64,000 nucleotides of DNA. Source: Thecaphora thlaspeos. Taxonomy: Eukaryota > Basidiomycota > Ustilaginomycetes > Urocystidales > Glomosporiaceae. Below are positions 1-10,299 of the stretch, piece by piece. Location of the stretch: assembly GCA_900291925.1 (NCBI GenBank), contig UWYS01000030.1, positions 62,001 through 126,000 of the forward strand, in the 5' to 3' direction. The notes beneath the pieces are model-generated. The model saw only the letters and a program-made list of their open reading frames with translations, did no database searches and was not told where the DNA came from. The first letter of the stretch is position 1. Every line of letters begins with the position of its first letter. Made by a program: the position numbers and the translations under genes.

Positions 1-113
1 ACGATATCCCGGCATTAGAGAGACTCTATATCGACTGTCGCGAGGACGCTGTGCTGACCTTGCCTTTCCAACCTCGATGCTGATCCTGCCACGGGCGATG
101 CGATGCGATGCAG

Positions 114-1184
114 CGAGTCTTCCTGATCGACTGCCACGACGACACCGGCAACGAGATGCTGTGGTACGAGCGCTCGATCCGTCGGGACGCCGACAGCATA
201 GGCGTGAGTGTCAGTCCTCCACTGTCTCGTCCATGGTGCGTGCTGCCTTGCACGGCTGCGGACCCACGGCTGACCCTGTCGGCTTGCGCCATTCATCATC
301 GCCGCTTCCCATTGCGCTAGCCTTATATCTTCGATGCGCGCTCGAACATCTTCACGGTGGGCGGATACCTCCGCCTAGCGTTCGAGCTACTCAGTCCGCC
401 GCCGAAATTGCGTCCGGTCGGCTTCAGAGCGTATATCGAGCAGAGGGTTTCTCTCAGCTCGCGCAAGACCAAGACGCCGCACATCGAGCATGGCAAGCCG
501 GAGCGCATCCGCTTCCTCGACATGTCGCGCGACGATATTGAGGCGTCGATCGCCGCCGTGCAGAGTGGGCAGCGCGAGGGCGGTGCGACAGCGGCGGACG
601 ATGACAACGTCCAAGGACGGTGCGGGCCCTTCCGCTTCGAGACGCTGGATCGCTTTCCGGACGGCGACAAGGTGCGACCTTCGACGGTCAAGGGCAACGA
701 TGCGGTGATCCGGTTCGAGCACAGCCTCGAGGTCGAGTTTGACTACATCGACGGCGAGGCGTGCGAGGAAGGCGAGGATGGCAACCCGGTGACGGTGGAT
801 GGTGAGAAGCTGAAGCGCTTCCACATGGAGTGGCCGATGGTGATCTCGTCGTGCGTCTGCCGATGGGACTCGATGACGCTGCCGCCGTACGCCTCGGTCG
901 ATCCGTTCCGCGGCGAGTGGGGCGAGTGCAGCACGCTGCCCGAGTCAAAGGTTGACATGAAGACGAGGACGCCGTGCACGTGCAGCACGGAGCTCGAGGC
1001 ATTGCTGGACTTTGAGAGGGGCGTGCAGCAGCAGCAGGAGACGACGATGTTCCAGGTCGACTCTGGCTTTGGCGAGAGACCGGCGAGCTGGGAGGGCCGG
1101 TGCAAGAGCGAGACGAGGCCGTCGCAGCCTCGGTTGTCATCATCACGGTCATCATTCTCGACCATCTCTGGCAGGGAGGGGTGA
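114..1184 (+). CDS. Arrestin-like (alpha-arrestin) protein, 3' part only
   Basis: C-terminal part of a probable fungal alpha-arrestin; such proteins recruit ubiquitin ligases to plasma-membrane cargo. Visible exons are about 114-203 (ends in frame before GTGAGT at 204) and 321-1184 (after AG at 319-320), both phase 0. The join gives ...DADSIG-PYIFDARSNIFTVGG..., followed by FELLSPPPKLRPVGFRAYIEQR and, near the end, the arrestin C-domain signature PMVISSCVCRWDSMTLPPY. A CTGAC at about 51-55 and AG at 112-113 suggest another intron just upstream, so the start lies before the window. The TGA is at 1182-1184. The last 60 residues are low-complexity. Family assignment rests on the C-domain pattern only and cargo cannot be inferred. 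Confidence 0.6.
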
Positions 1185-2090
1185 TGGATGCGGTGGCGTC
1201 GGTGCTTGTTCCGAGGAGCAGAACGCGTGGCTGCACAGGCCCGCGAGCAAGCACGAGGTTGTTCCCAGGAGAAATCAGGTGTTATTGTAACTACATCCAT
1301 TCTCTTATCTACATACCCATACTATAATGTCAGGACAGCTCAACGACAAGCAAGCATGTTCGGGGATCGAGGGGCGTGCGAGCGGAGGTGGGAGGCGACA
1401 GCAGACGACGCTCGATGGGCGATGGCCAAGGGAGGGGGGAAGGGCGAGGAGGGGGAAGGAGGAGGAGAAGGAAGGGGAGGAGAAGGAAGGGGAGGAGAAG
1501 GAGGTAGAGGTAGCTGGGAGGAGTAGGAGATTGAGGGCAGAGGCTGTGCTGGTCGATGTCAGGTTGGACGGTGAGCCGAAAATAGGCAGGCAGGACGAAG
1601 GCGTGGAGCGTCATGATGCCACCGCCGGCCGTGCCTTGACACTCACTCTCGGCTGTGGAAGCAGCAGCGCGACCCTGCTCGGTCTCAAAAAAGGATCTCG
1701 CCCTCGGTCCCGCCCTTTGTCCCGCCCTCGGTCCCGCCCTGCCCCTGCTCTGCCCCTGCTCGCTCGCTCTTGGGCGACACGCCGACACCGCCGACACGCC
1801 TCCACCTTGCAACCTAACCACCACCATCACCATCACTGCCATCGCCATCAATCAGTCATTCAATCGTACACCGCCTCCGCCTCCGCCTACATCCGCCCAT
1901 CCGCCCGCCTGCCCATCTGTCACCACGATGCTTCCTCTCTCCACCCTCTAGACTCATCCTACCATTTTTTACCACCGCATCCCTTGCTCAACGCACCGCA
2001 CCGCAACGCCAAGCCCCTGTCGAGTCACAGGTGGCCCCGTATCCTCGTCCCTGCGTGCGCTAAACACCGACAACCTCCCTCGAGCAAGAC
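1185..2090. other. Intergenic region, 3' flank of arrestin gene and 5' flank of exchanger gene
   Basis: No coding sequence supported. It holds a 59-base all-purine tract (1446-1504) with an imperfect 15-base GA-rich repeat, a 12-base tandem repeat at 1699-1740, and C/T-rich sequence from about 1800 to 2090 of the kind that precedes fungal start codons. Confidence 0.6.
1699..1740. repeat. 12-base tandem repeat, about 3.5 copies
   Basis: Unit CGCCCTCGGTCC at 1699-1710, a variant at 1711-1722, an exact copy at 1723-1734 and a half unit to 1740. It lies in the presumed promoter of the exchanger gene. Confidence 0.85.
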
Positions 2091-5000
2091 ATGGCGAGCA
2101 GCCTATGTACACGCAGTGGCGCTCGCAAGGCCGATGCGTGGCTTGTCTTCTCCATCCTCATCGTCGTCCAGATCCTCTGCTTCAGAGGCAGCACCCGCTT
2201 GAAGCATGCCACCCCCTCCATCGATAGGCCACGTCACGCCGCTCGCCCACCCGCAGCATCCTTTCTCAAATCGCTGTGGAAGCGCTCCGTCGACGTCGAG
2301 CAGCTAAGTCCAAACGCACAACACTCGCAGAGCCCCGACCCTTCGACAGATACGTCTACGGCCGCCCCTAGCTCCACGTACCTCAAACTTCACGCCCCAT
2401 ACACCCTCACATCGACCACGACAGCGAATCCTGACGACGGCAGAGGCGACCATGGCGGTCATCACCGCTCCTCGCTCGGCGTCGTCGAGTGTCAGCCCAT
2501 CCCCGTCTGGGAGTCGCCCGCCGAGGTTTGCACGCACGTTACCAGGCACTGCGAGGCGTCCGGTCACATTGATTACCTCCGCTTCTACTACTGCACCGGT
2601 GCCGGCAGCGACGATAAAGATGACCACCACCACAAGCCCGGCGGCGGTGCGCAACCGCCCGGTCACCAGAGCAGGTGGTACCCGGGCCTCGCCGCACTAC
2701 GGGCCATCAGCCTCGTCATCATCCTCTCGTGGATGCTCTTCCTCTTCAGCTGGGTCGGCGTCGTGGCCAGCGACTTTTTCTGCCCCAACCTCAGCACCAT
2801 CGCCTCGCGGCTGGGTCTCAACGAGAGTACAGCCGGCGTCACCTTCCTCGCCTTTGGCAACGGCTCGCCCGACGTCTTCTCAACCTTTGGCGCCATGAAG
2901 ACCGGCAGCGGCTCCCTGGCCATCGGCGAGCTGGTCGGCGCCGCCTCGTTCATCGTATCGGTCATCTCTGGGTCGATGATGCTAATCGCCCCCTTCCGGG
3001 TCAAGGCGTGGCCCTTCTGCCGGGACGTCGGCTTCTTTACTGTCGCCGTCGCCCTGATCCTCACCTTCCTCTTCGACGGCAAGCTGAGGATATCGGAGTG
3101 CATCATACTTATCTGCCTCTACGTGCTCTACGCGGCGACCGTCATCGTCGGCGGTTGGTGGCAGGAGCGGCGGCGGCAGAAGCGTCTCATGCTGGCGGTA
3201 GCGCGCGACGAATACGACCACTCGACCGGCGACGCCTCGTCGCTCCGCAACAACATCCGTTCCTCGCACCACGGCGACCTGGAGCGTAGCCAGGTCCTCG
3301 CCGTCTCCGGCGGCACGCACAGCCCCAGGAGCGGTGGTGTCAGCCCGTCCGAGTACGAGCGGGACTTTGACCCCTTCGACACGTGGGCGGCCGCCGCAGA
3401 GAGAGACGAGCGGGGCGGCGACGAGGCCGGCAGGGACGGCTACATCTCGCCGGAGCGTGTGTCCCGGTCCGGCGTCGCGACGCCGGTGGGCCTGACGCCC
3501 GGTTCGGCCATGTCGCGCAGCAACTCGAGGGCACAGCCGTCCAATCGGCCCGGGCTGGTGCCGAGGCACTCGCTGCTATCGGCCATCGAGTTCAGGGACG
3601 TCGTCCACAGTCTCAAACAGGACGCCTCGGCCGATCGCTCGATGGAAGTGTTCCAGAGCTGGGACCCGGAGCGCTTCCTGTCGCACCGCCACCACCATGT
3701 GCACCAACGTGGCTCTTCGATGGACCGCAACGCCAACTCTGGCCCGGCGTCACCCAGTCAAAGACGGGCAGGGCACACCAGGGTCTCGAGCCTCGGCCCG
3801 GGCTTCGGCTTTGAAGGTGGCCTCGGTGATGCCCTGGGAGACGGGCGGGCGAGTCCGGGTCCGGGTCGAGACAGGAGGAAGACACTCGGTTCGCACGATG
3901 CACCTGCAGGAGCAGAGGACATGGCGACAACACAGACGCAACGAGGGTCGAACAGGAGCTCGTTACTTGACGTCTCGGCCGCCGGGGCTGCCGGAGCTGC
4001 CTCGATGGACGATCCGTGGCGCGAGCACCTGCCTGACGATGGCTGCGAGACGCTGGTGTCGCCTGCGCTGCCGCTGGACGACCGGGCCGATGCAACGCTG
4101 GGCCCGAGCGAACTCCGCCGCAGCCTGCCCAAGCTCAGCATCCCGGAATGGCAGACCGGGTTTGCTCAACGGTCGCAGCGGCAGGGTGCTGGCGCTGACA
4201 GCGGCGACAAGGCCGTGCGGAGGACGCCGTCGATCCCTTCGATCAAGATCTCGGGCGACGATGGAGAGAACGCGGACACGACGGCGACGGCGGCGCAACT
4301 GACCGGCAAGGTCCGGGTGCGACCGCGCAGAGGCCTCTACGACTCGCTCGTCTACCGGCTGCGCATCGCTGCTCTCGCCATGTTCCCGACCATCCGCCAC
4401 ATCCGCACCAAGTCGTGGGTCGGCGTCGTGATCAGCGTGCTCACGGCCCCAGCGATAATGACGCTCAACTTGACGCTGCCGGTGGTCGACGATGAGGCAG
4501 CTCGCGACGACGAGGACGAGGGCGACGACGATGTCCACGCTGGAGCGCTGAGGCTCGAGGGTAACGAGGTGGACCTTCTGGCGCGACCGCAGCCAGGGCC
4601 GTATTTCGACCGCCAGGAGGGCGAGGACGATGAGGCGTTCGAGGAGCGGATCATCCACCTGCGGCCGCAGTCGCCCAGCGGCAGCATGCAGAGCGCCGAG
4701 GCGCGCGTAGAGGAGGCGGAGCGGGCGATGCGCGCGGAACACGGACAGCGCGACCTCGATATCGCCTCGGCGCTCCGTCACCTGCCGGAGAACAGCGGGT
4801 CTCCCCTGTCGTTCGGCAGCGGCGGTGGCTACGGGCGCAAGGCATCCGCAGCATTCTCTTCATCAACGAGCCCGGGTCCGTTGGCCTTGGACGGCACTGC
4901 ATTGGCGGCCGACTCGGGCGATGCCGCCATCGCGTGTCTGCCTTGCGAGGAGCACGCCGCGGGAGACAAGGAGCTGCGTCGGTCCTCGCGCCGCTTCCTC

Positions 5001-5762
5001 GCGCTGGCGCAGTGCGTGTTCGCCCCTAGCTTTGTCGTTTGGGCCATCACCTCTTCGGCGGGCGGGAGCCACATCGTCTTGAAAGTGGGCGCTGCGGCGA
5101 TCGTCGGTCTGGGCGTCTGCCTACTTTCGCTGATCTCGCTCCGCCAGAAGGACGCGGGCAAGTTCCGCTATACGGACCGCAGCGTGGCCGTGGTTGGGCT
5201 GCTCCGGTGCTCGCTCGGCTTCCTCGTCTCGGTCATGTGGATCGTGACGATCGTCGACGAGGTTGTATCGATCCTCCAGACCGTTGGGCTCATCATCCGC
5301 GTCTCGGACGCCATCCTCGGCCTGACGGTGTTTGCAGTGGGCAACTCGCTGGGCGACCTGGTTGCCAACGTGACGATCGCGCGTCTCGGCCACCCAGTGA
5401 TGGCCATCAGTGCATGTTTCGCCGGACCGTTGCTCAACCTGCTCCTAGGGATCGGCATATCGGGAACCTGGCTGCTTTCGGGTGAGAGCAGCAAGCAGCC
5501 CTGGTCGCACAGCGAGATGGATGGCATCTATCCGATCGATTTCAGTCCGACGCTGTTGGTGTCCGGGCTGGGGTTGCTGTTGATACTGGTGGCGACGTTG
5601 GTGGCGGTACCGATGAACGGCTTCCACCTGACGAGACCGCTTGGTGTCGCGCTGATATCGTCGTACGCTTGCATCATGACGATCAACGTACTGACCGAGA
5701 TTTACTGGGTCGAGCCGCACAGCTTTGGGGCGGCAGCGGTGGCGGCGGTGGCGAGGTGGTGA
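2091..5762 (+). CDS. Sodium/calcium exchanger family transporter (CCX/NCKX-like)
   Basis: Single-exon gene, 1223 residues. Likely a membrane cation exchanger moving Ca2+ (and possibly Mn2+) against Na+ or K+, related to yeast Ecm27/YDL206W. The two inverted alpha repeats are clear: FLAFGNGSPDVFSTFGAMK near residue 255 and FAVGNSLGDLVANVTIARLG near residue 1085, carrying the acidic/polar ion-binding residues. There is an N-terminal hydrophobic segment (residues about 18-32), a first membrane block at about 200-350 and a second at about 970-1220. Between them lie some 600 residues of Ser/Pro/Arg-rich and acidic sequence, far longer than in animal exchangers and probably a cytosolic regulatory loop. 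The start ATG follows a pyrimidine-rich leader. Ion specificity and organelle are not readable from sequence. Confidence 0.85.
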   Translation: MASSLCTRSGARKADAWLVFSILIVVQILCFRGSTRLKHATPSIDRPRHAARPPAASFLKSLWKRSVDVEQLSPNAQHSQSPDPSTDTSTAAPSSTYLKLHAPYTLTSTTTANPDDGRGDHGGHHRSSLGVVECQPIPVWESPAEVCTHVTRHCEASGHIDYLRFYYCTGAGSDDKDDHHHKPGGGAQPPGHQSRWYPGLAALRAISLVIILSWMLFLFSWVGVVASDFFCPNLSTIASRLGLNESTAGVTFLAFGNGSPDVFSTFGAMKTGSGSLAIGELVGAASFIVSVISGSMMLIAPFRVKAWPFCRDVGFFTVAVALILTFLFDGKLRISECIILICLYVLYAATVIVGGWWQERRRQKRLMLAVARDEYDHSTGDASSLRNNIRSSHHGDLERSQVLAVSGGTHSPRSGGVSPSEYERDFDPFDTWAAAAERDERGGDEAGRDGYISPERVSRSGVATPVGLTPGSAMSRSNSRAQPSNRPGLVPRHSLLSAIEFRDVVHSLKQDASADRSMEVFQSWDPERFLSHRHHHVHQRGSSMDRNANSGPASPSQRRAGHTRVSSLGPGFGFEGGLGDALGDGRASPGPGRDRRKTLGSHDAPAGAEDMATTQTQRGSNRSSLLDVSAAGAAGAASMDDPWREHLPDDGCETLVSPALPLDDRADATLGPSELRRSLPKLSIPEWQTGFAQRSQRQGAGADSGDKAVRRTPSIPSIKISGDDGENADTTATAAQLTGKVRVRPRRGLYDSLVYRLRIAALAMFPTIRHIRTKSWVGVVISVLTAPAIMTLNLTLPVVDDEAARDDEDEGDDDVHAGALRLEGNEVDLLARPQPGPYFDRQEGEDDEAFEERIIHLRPQSPSGSMQSAEARVEEAERAMRAEHGQRDLDIASALRHLPENSGSPLSFGSGGGYGRKASAAFSSSTSPGPLALDGTALAADSGDAAIACLPCEEHAAGDKELRRSSRRFLALAQCVFAPSFVVWAITSSAGGSHIVLKVGAAAIVGLGVCLLSLISLRQKDAGKFRYTDRSVAVVGLLRCSLGFLVSVMWIVTIVDEVVSILQTVGLIIRVSDAILGLTVFAVGNSLGDLVANVTIARLGHPVMAISACFAGPLLNLLLGIGISGTWLLSGESSKQPWSHSEMDGIYPIDFSPTLLVSGLGLLLILVATLVAVPMNGFHLTRPLGVALISSYACIMTINVLTEIYWVEPHSFGAAAVAAVARW

Positions 5763-6201
5763 GGTGTAGAGAGCGCTAGGGGACGACATCTGTACGGAAC
5801 TTTTCCATGGACACGATACATACGCCGTTCATGCTGGCAATAGCAAAGGGATGTGCTTTCCATCTATGCGTCGTGGTCTGTCCGAGGGGCGACGGGAATG
5901 AGGAGCTTGCCACCGCGCACCGGTCCACTCTCTCGGCCCTGCAGAGCCAGAGCGGCGCGTGGCGCTGCTCCACTTTTTCTTTTCTCTCTTTTCCCTAACT
6001 TTTTGTTGGGCGGCCGAGGCGAAACGTTGGTTTTCTTCGCGCCACGGCCGCCCCGCTGGAAACTTCGAGTCGACAAGTTGCAAGCGTTGCTCCCTACTCG
6101 TCCCTCCCTCTTTCCGCTCCATCACCACAGAGGACACACGGCCGCAGCTCATCTATCCGCACTCCTTTCCGCTACCGCGTTCCACTCAACGCCACGCAGC
6201 C
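5763..6201. other. Intergenic region between exchanger and MRH4-like genes
   Basis: No gene supported. The reading frame of the helicase stays open upstream to about 5959, but only through non-ATG codons. C/T-rich stretches at about 5970-6010 and 6090-6190 fit a 5' leader. Confidence 0.55.
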
Positions 6202-8607
6202 ATGTTGAGGGCTACAGGCTCGTCGCGCTCCGCCGCCACCACCGCCTCGCTGCTCAAGGGCCTGTCCAGGCGGCCTCATGGTAGGTCCATCGCCGCACCT
6301 TGCACCAACGTCGCTCTCGCCACCAACAGCTGTCGTCGTCATGGAAGCACGCTGCACTGCTGCAGCACGACGCCATCGCGATTCCACCCTACCCCACCAG
6401 CGACCTCGCCCGTCTACCCGTCGCTCCGCCGCTCGGCATCCACCTCGGCGCAGACGCTGGACCCCGCCTCGTCACAACCCCGTTCGCCGTCGTCGCTCCT
6501 CAGCCATGAACGAGTGTCCGAAAACTTCCAGCGGCTCGGCCTCAACGCCCGCATTGGCAAACAGCTCTCCACCACCCACCCGCACATCCGCACCCCGACA
6601 CCCGCCCAGTGCGCCCTGATCCCCGCCATCCTCTCGCACGCCGATCTCATCCTACGCGCGCACACCGGTACCGGCAAGTCCTTTGGCATCCTCCTCGCCC
6701 TTCTCGCCAAGCCGCGCATCGTCTTTCGCGATCTCGACGGAACATCTGGCGGCAGGCTGGAAAAGGGTAAGGCGAGGGAGGCGGAGAGCACTAAGGGCGC
6801 AGTGACGGGCATCGCCAGCATCATCGTCGTCCCGAGCAACGAGCTGGCGGCGCAGTACATGGCGTGGGCGCGCAGGCTGTTTCCGAAAGACGTCCTGCCG
6901 TCGCTCGACCCGGTGATCCAGTGCCTGGTGCGTGGCGGCGACAACGGCCTGACGCCGGAAGAGGAGCAGGCCAAGCTGCGTCGTACGCCGCCTCACATCC
7001 TCATCGGCACGCCCGGCCGGATCAAGGACATCCTCGAGACGTCGGCGGGCACCGCGCTGCTCGGCATCGACACGCTGCGCACGCTCGTCCTCGATGAGGC
7101 AGACGCCATCCTCCAGCTCCCGGGTCGCTTCCCCGGGCAGAAGCAACGCTGGAAGCACACCGTACACAAGGCGCCCGGCCTGGACCTGCTCAACGCCATT
7201 ATGAAGCGACGACCGACCTACTCTGGCGGCGATCGCAACCTGACGGCGGGGCTCGAGAACCGACCTGGCAAGCGCAAGGACGAGCGTCGACCGCCGGAGC
7301 ACATCCGTCGGCAGGTGTACAAGGCGGCCGAGAACCTGGACACGGGTCTGGCGGTGCCGCTGGCGCGCGTCCCGGACGTCCAGCCGCTGCAGCTGGTGTG
7401 CACCAGCGCGACGGCCAACTCTGTGATGCGCCACTTTTTCGGCGCTCGCACCGGCTGGCTGCGCACGGGTGCGAGGGAGTCGGAGACGCGGGCGGGCGCC
7501 GGTGGCGGAGGGAGTCTCGGGCGCAGCCAGGCGCACAGCGGACGCTGGATCGACCTGACGGGTCTCTCTGGCTCGAGCATGGCCAATGCGGGCATCAAGA
7601 GCCTGCTGAGGGATACGACGGCGTCGGCGTCGGACTTTGACTCGCTCGTCGATGCGAAAGCGGCATCGCTGCCCGCCGGGATCGAGCATACGTGCATCGT
7701 GGTGGACGAAGCGCCTCTGTCGCGTCGTCTCTCTTGCTTCCCTCTGCGAAACCTCGATGCCAAGCTGGCGAAACGACGACCGGACAAAGACTTTATGGAC
7801 GATGGACGAGACGACGGAGCCAAGGCGGATACAACGTCGAAGTGGAACGGAGAAGGGGAGACGGACGGAGGGAGAGATTTCAAGGTGACCAAACCCACTT
7901 CTGATCCGGCAGAACACGAGATGGACGAGCACCTCATCGAAGCACTCGCCTTTTGCTTCGCCAGCGAAGGTGTGACGAAAGGACTGGGTCTGATCCCACC
8001 GCGTTGGAGTCTATTCAAGACGCGCGCAGCCTTGGAGGCTCTAGGACTGTCGGTTCGCTTTGCAGGTCAGACGGGTGCGATGCAGGCAGAGGAGGAAGAA
8101 CCACACCTCTACCTCTTGCAAAGCACGAGTGCACGCGGTCTCGACTTACCCGGACTCTCTCACGTCTTCCTGCTAGGTTACCAAGCCGTCATCGATGCGG
8201 TTCAATACACCCACATGGCAGGTCGAGTGGCTCGGATAGGTACCTCCCTGCCTCCTGATTCCACCCTCCCGATATCACCATCGACTACGACGACGACAAG
8301 AGGCAAAGTCGTAACTCTCCTCCGTGGAATTCCACACGACCACGTGGAAGAGGAGCAAATCCACAAAGACGAAACGGAACAAGAGAAAATGTGGATTTCC
8401 ATCTGGGAACAAAAGATGGGCGCCGTGTATAGGAGATTAGGTCTTGTTCCGCGTAAACTTGACTTGACGCTTTTGGATGGCGTCCAGGGCAAGGACGCAG
8501 CGGAGCAGGAGGAGGAGAAGAAGAAGAAGAAGACGGTTGAGAGCGTTACAAACGGCGTTGGTGGAATGATCGAGGTGGATGAGACTGTGGCCATGGCGAT
8601 GGGTTAG
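6202..8607 (+). CDS. MRH4: Mitochondrial DEAD-box RNA helicase, MRH4-like
   Basis: 801 residues from the first ATG in frame. In yeast Mrh4 is a mitochondrial matrix helicase needed for large-ribosomal-subunit assembly. The first 80 or so residues are rich in Arg/Ser/Ala with few acids, as in a mitochondrial targeting sequence. Motifs seen: Q-motif-like TPTPAQCALIPAIL (about 132), motif I AHTGTGKS (about 153), Ia VVPSNELAAQ, GTPGRIKD, DEAD motif VLDEADAI (about 296), SAT-equivalent CTSATA (about 400), and in domain 2 STSARGLDLPG and HMAGRVARIG (about 670). Long inserts follow motif II and lie between the two RecA domains, which is typical of divergent Mrh4 proteins rather than of Ded1/eIF4A. 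No intron is needed. The tail ends in Lys/Glu-rich low complexity. Confidence 0.82.
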   Translation: MLRATGSSRSAATTASLLKGLSRRPHGRSIAAPCTNVALATNSCRRHGSTLHCCSTTPSRFHPTPPATSPVYPSLRRSASTSAQTLDPASSQPRSPSSLLSHERVSENFQRLGLNARIGKQLSTTHPHIRTPTPAQCALIPAILSHADLILRAHTGTGKSFGILLALLAKPRIVFRDLDGTSGGRLEKGKAREAESTKGAVTGIASIIVVPSNELAAQYMAWARRLFPKDVLPSLDPVIQCLVRGGDNGLTPEEEQAKLRRTPPHILIGTPGRIKDILETSAGTALLGIDTLRTLVLDEADAILQLPGRFPGQKQRWKHTVHKAPGLDLLNAIMKRRPTYSGGDRNLTAGLENRPGKRKDERRPPEHIRRQVYKAAENLDTGLAVPLARVPDVQPLQLVCTSATANSVMRHFFGARTGWLRTGARESETRAGAGGGGSLGRSQAHSGRWIDLTGLSGSSMANAGIKSLLRDTTASASDFDSLVDAKAASLPAGIEHTCIVVDEAPLSRRLSCFPLRNLDAKLAKRRPDKDFMDDGRDDGAKADTTSKWNGEGETDGGRDFKVTKPTSDPAEHEMDEHLIEALAFCFASEGVTKGLGLIPPRWSLFKTRAALEALGLSVRFAGQTGAMQAEEEEPHLYLLQSTSARGLDLPGLSHVFLLGYQAVIDAVQYTHMAGRVARIGTSLPPDSTLPISPSTTTTTRGKVVTLLRGIPHDHVEEEQIHKDETEQEKMWISIWEQKMGAVYRRLGLVPRKLDLTLLDGVQGKDAAEQEEEKKKKKTVESVTNGVGGMIEVDETVAMAMG

Positions 8608-9169
8608 GATGCGGAAGAGATCGGTGAGCAGGTACAGCAGGTCGTCGAGTTGGATAGGGAGGCAAGTGGAGAGGTGAATGGTGAGGTGGACAGCGAGCAA
8701 GATTGGGACAACGTTCAGAGCGAGTTCTAACACCACGTCGAGCAAATCAAGGATCACGTCCATGAACCAAAGTAGGAATAGACAAGGTCCAAGGTTGAGC
8801 AAGATGTCAACCACCACCACCACCACCACACCCATACACACACACGGAACCACACCACTTTCCTCTTGTCGCGCAACTAGTCGCAGCTTCTGCAATCTGT
8901 ATTCTACATACTGCTCCTACCGCCGTTGAACAAGGACGGACAGCCACACACATGCACACGCACACGCACACACACACAAACACACACACATGCCCGTCCC
9001 TCCTTGGGATCGATCGCTGAAGGTGTGATAAGCGGTGAGCGGTGCAGCTGAGTGTCGATTTCGTCGTGGCTTGTGAATGTCTACACGAGATGGTCTCCCT
9101 GGCCCCTCGCCTTCCCAGGTCCGGCGGTCCATCTCTCTCCCAGTCGTCGCTAAGTCCTGCTTGATCCTA
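8608..9169. other. Convergent intergenic region with microsatellites
   Basis: Lies between the 3' ends of the MRH4-like gene and ISA1. Contains a CCA-trinucleotide tract at 8811-8829 and a CA-rich dinucleotide tract at about 8944-8991. No gene is supported. Confidence 0.6.
8944..8991. repeat. CA-rich microsatellite
   Basis: Imperfect (CA)n run interrupted by G and A bases, in the convergent spacer. Confidence 0.85.
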
Positions 9170-10299
9170 CTACGTCAGGAAGGATTCACCGCATCCACAC
9201 GACTCCTTGACGTTGGGATTGTTGAAGACAAACTTGGCCGACAACCTGTCCTCCTGCCAGTCCATCTCGGATCCGATGATGCTGAACAGAGCCTTGCTGT
9301 CGATGAGGACCTCGACGCCGTCTTGCTTAACGCGCTCGTCAAACTTGCCCGTCTGGTCGGGCGCGATGTACTCGAGGTGGTACGACATACCTGCGCAGCC
9401 CTTGTTCTTGACGCCGACGCGGATCAGCTTGGGCCCCGTGTCGGACTCGAGCAGCGAGCGGAGGCGGAGAACAGCGGCTGGTGTCTGCAGTGGCAATAGG
9501 GCGTGGAAGAGAAAGAATGTGGGGAGGGCGAGGTCAGCAAAGGCAATGAAAGTAAGATAAAGGCGCGACCCCTCGAGAGAGAGTGGTGGAACGGTGCAGA
9601 CGTGAACCTGTCCCGCGGATAGGGGAGCGGAGGAGCACTTACGAGTTTCAACGCAGCCTTCTGTGCTCGAAACCTGGTGCCTCGGTCCGAAGCAGCCTTC
9701 TTGGGCGCCGCAGCCAATGATGGTGCTGGTGCTGATGATGCTGCTGTTGCTGCGGCCGCAGGCTTTGCCTTGTCCTGCTGCATTTGCGTAGCCTGGGGCA
9801 TGGAAGCGGCCACCTCGGGCTTCCTCGCAAAACGGGCGGCGTCGTTTGGCGTCATTTGCGCAGTTGACGAGACGTTGGCGGCTGATGCGGGTGGTGTCGC
9901 TGCTGCAGCCTTCTGGGAGCGAGGTGCCGAGGGCGACGAGGGCGATAGTGTGGCGCATGCCGCCGAGTCGGCCGTCGAAGTGGCTGAGGACGCCGAGGCA
10001 CGTTCCGTGGTCGATGAAGCGGTGGACGTGTTCTGCTGCTGGGGAGTGTAGAAGGGCGGCAGTGACGATGAGGTCGAGGCTGAGGAGGTGTAGCTGGAGG
10101 GTTGTGCAGTGTTTTGTAAGTTTGGCGTTGAGGAAGGGATGTGGGCGCGCGACGAGGTGCTAAAGAGGAGGGAGTGGCTGGCCTTCGCTCGACGTGGGGC
10201 GGCGGAGCGACATACGCTGGTGCCTAGGAGTGCGGCGGTTTGCCTCCAGGACGGGGACGAGGCTCGCGGGTAGAGGAAGGGCAGCATGGGATGCGCCAT
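9170..10299 (-). CDS. ISA1: Iron-sulfur assembly protein Isa1 (A-type carrier)
   Basis: Two exons on the minus strand: 10299-9643 and 9484-9170, with an intron 9642-9485 (GTAAGT donor, CTGCAG acceptor). The phase-0 join gives LKL-TPAAVLRLRSLLES and a 323-residue product. The C-terminal ~105 residues are a complete HesB/IscA domain with its three cysteines: one in NKGCAGMSYHLEY and two in CGCGESF near the end. A-type carriers act in the mitochondrial matrix in late [4Fe-4S] assembly for aconitase, lipoate synthase and similar enzymes. The N-terminal ~215 residues are Ser/Ala/Thr/Arg-rich and probably include a long presequence. It is longer than yeast Isa1 because of this extension. Isa1 rather than Isa2 is chosen from the cysteine context. 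Confidence 0.85.

Noticed and set aside
6652..7932. 426-codon open frame on the minus strand
   Set aside because: Antisense to the conserved helicase motifs of the MRH4-like gene; composition is typical of a shadow frame.
8811..8991. CCA and CA tracts as a possible regulatory element
   Set aside because: Simple microsatellites in a convergent spacer; no reason to assign function.
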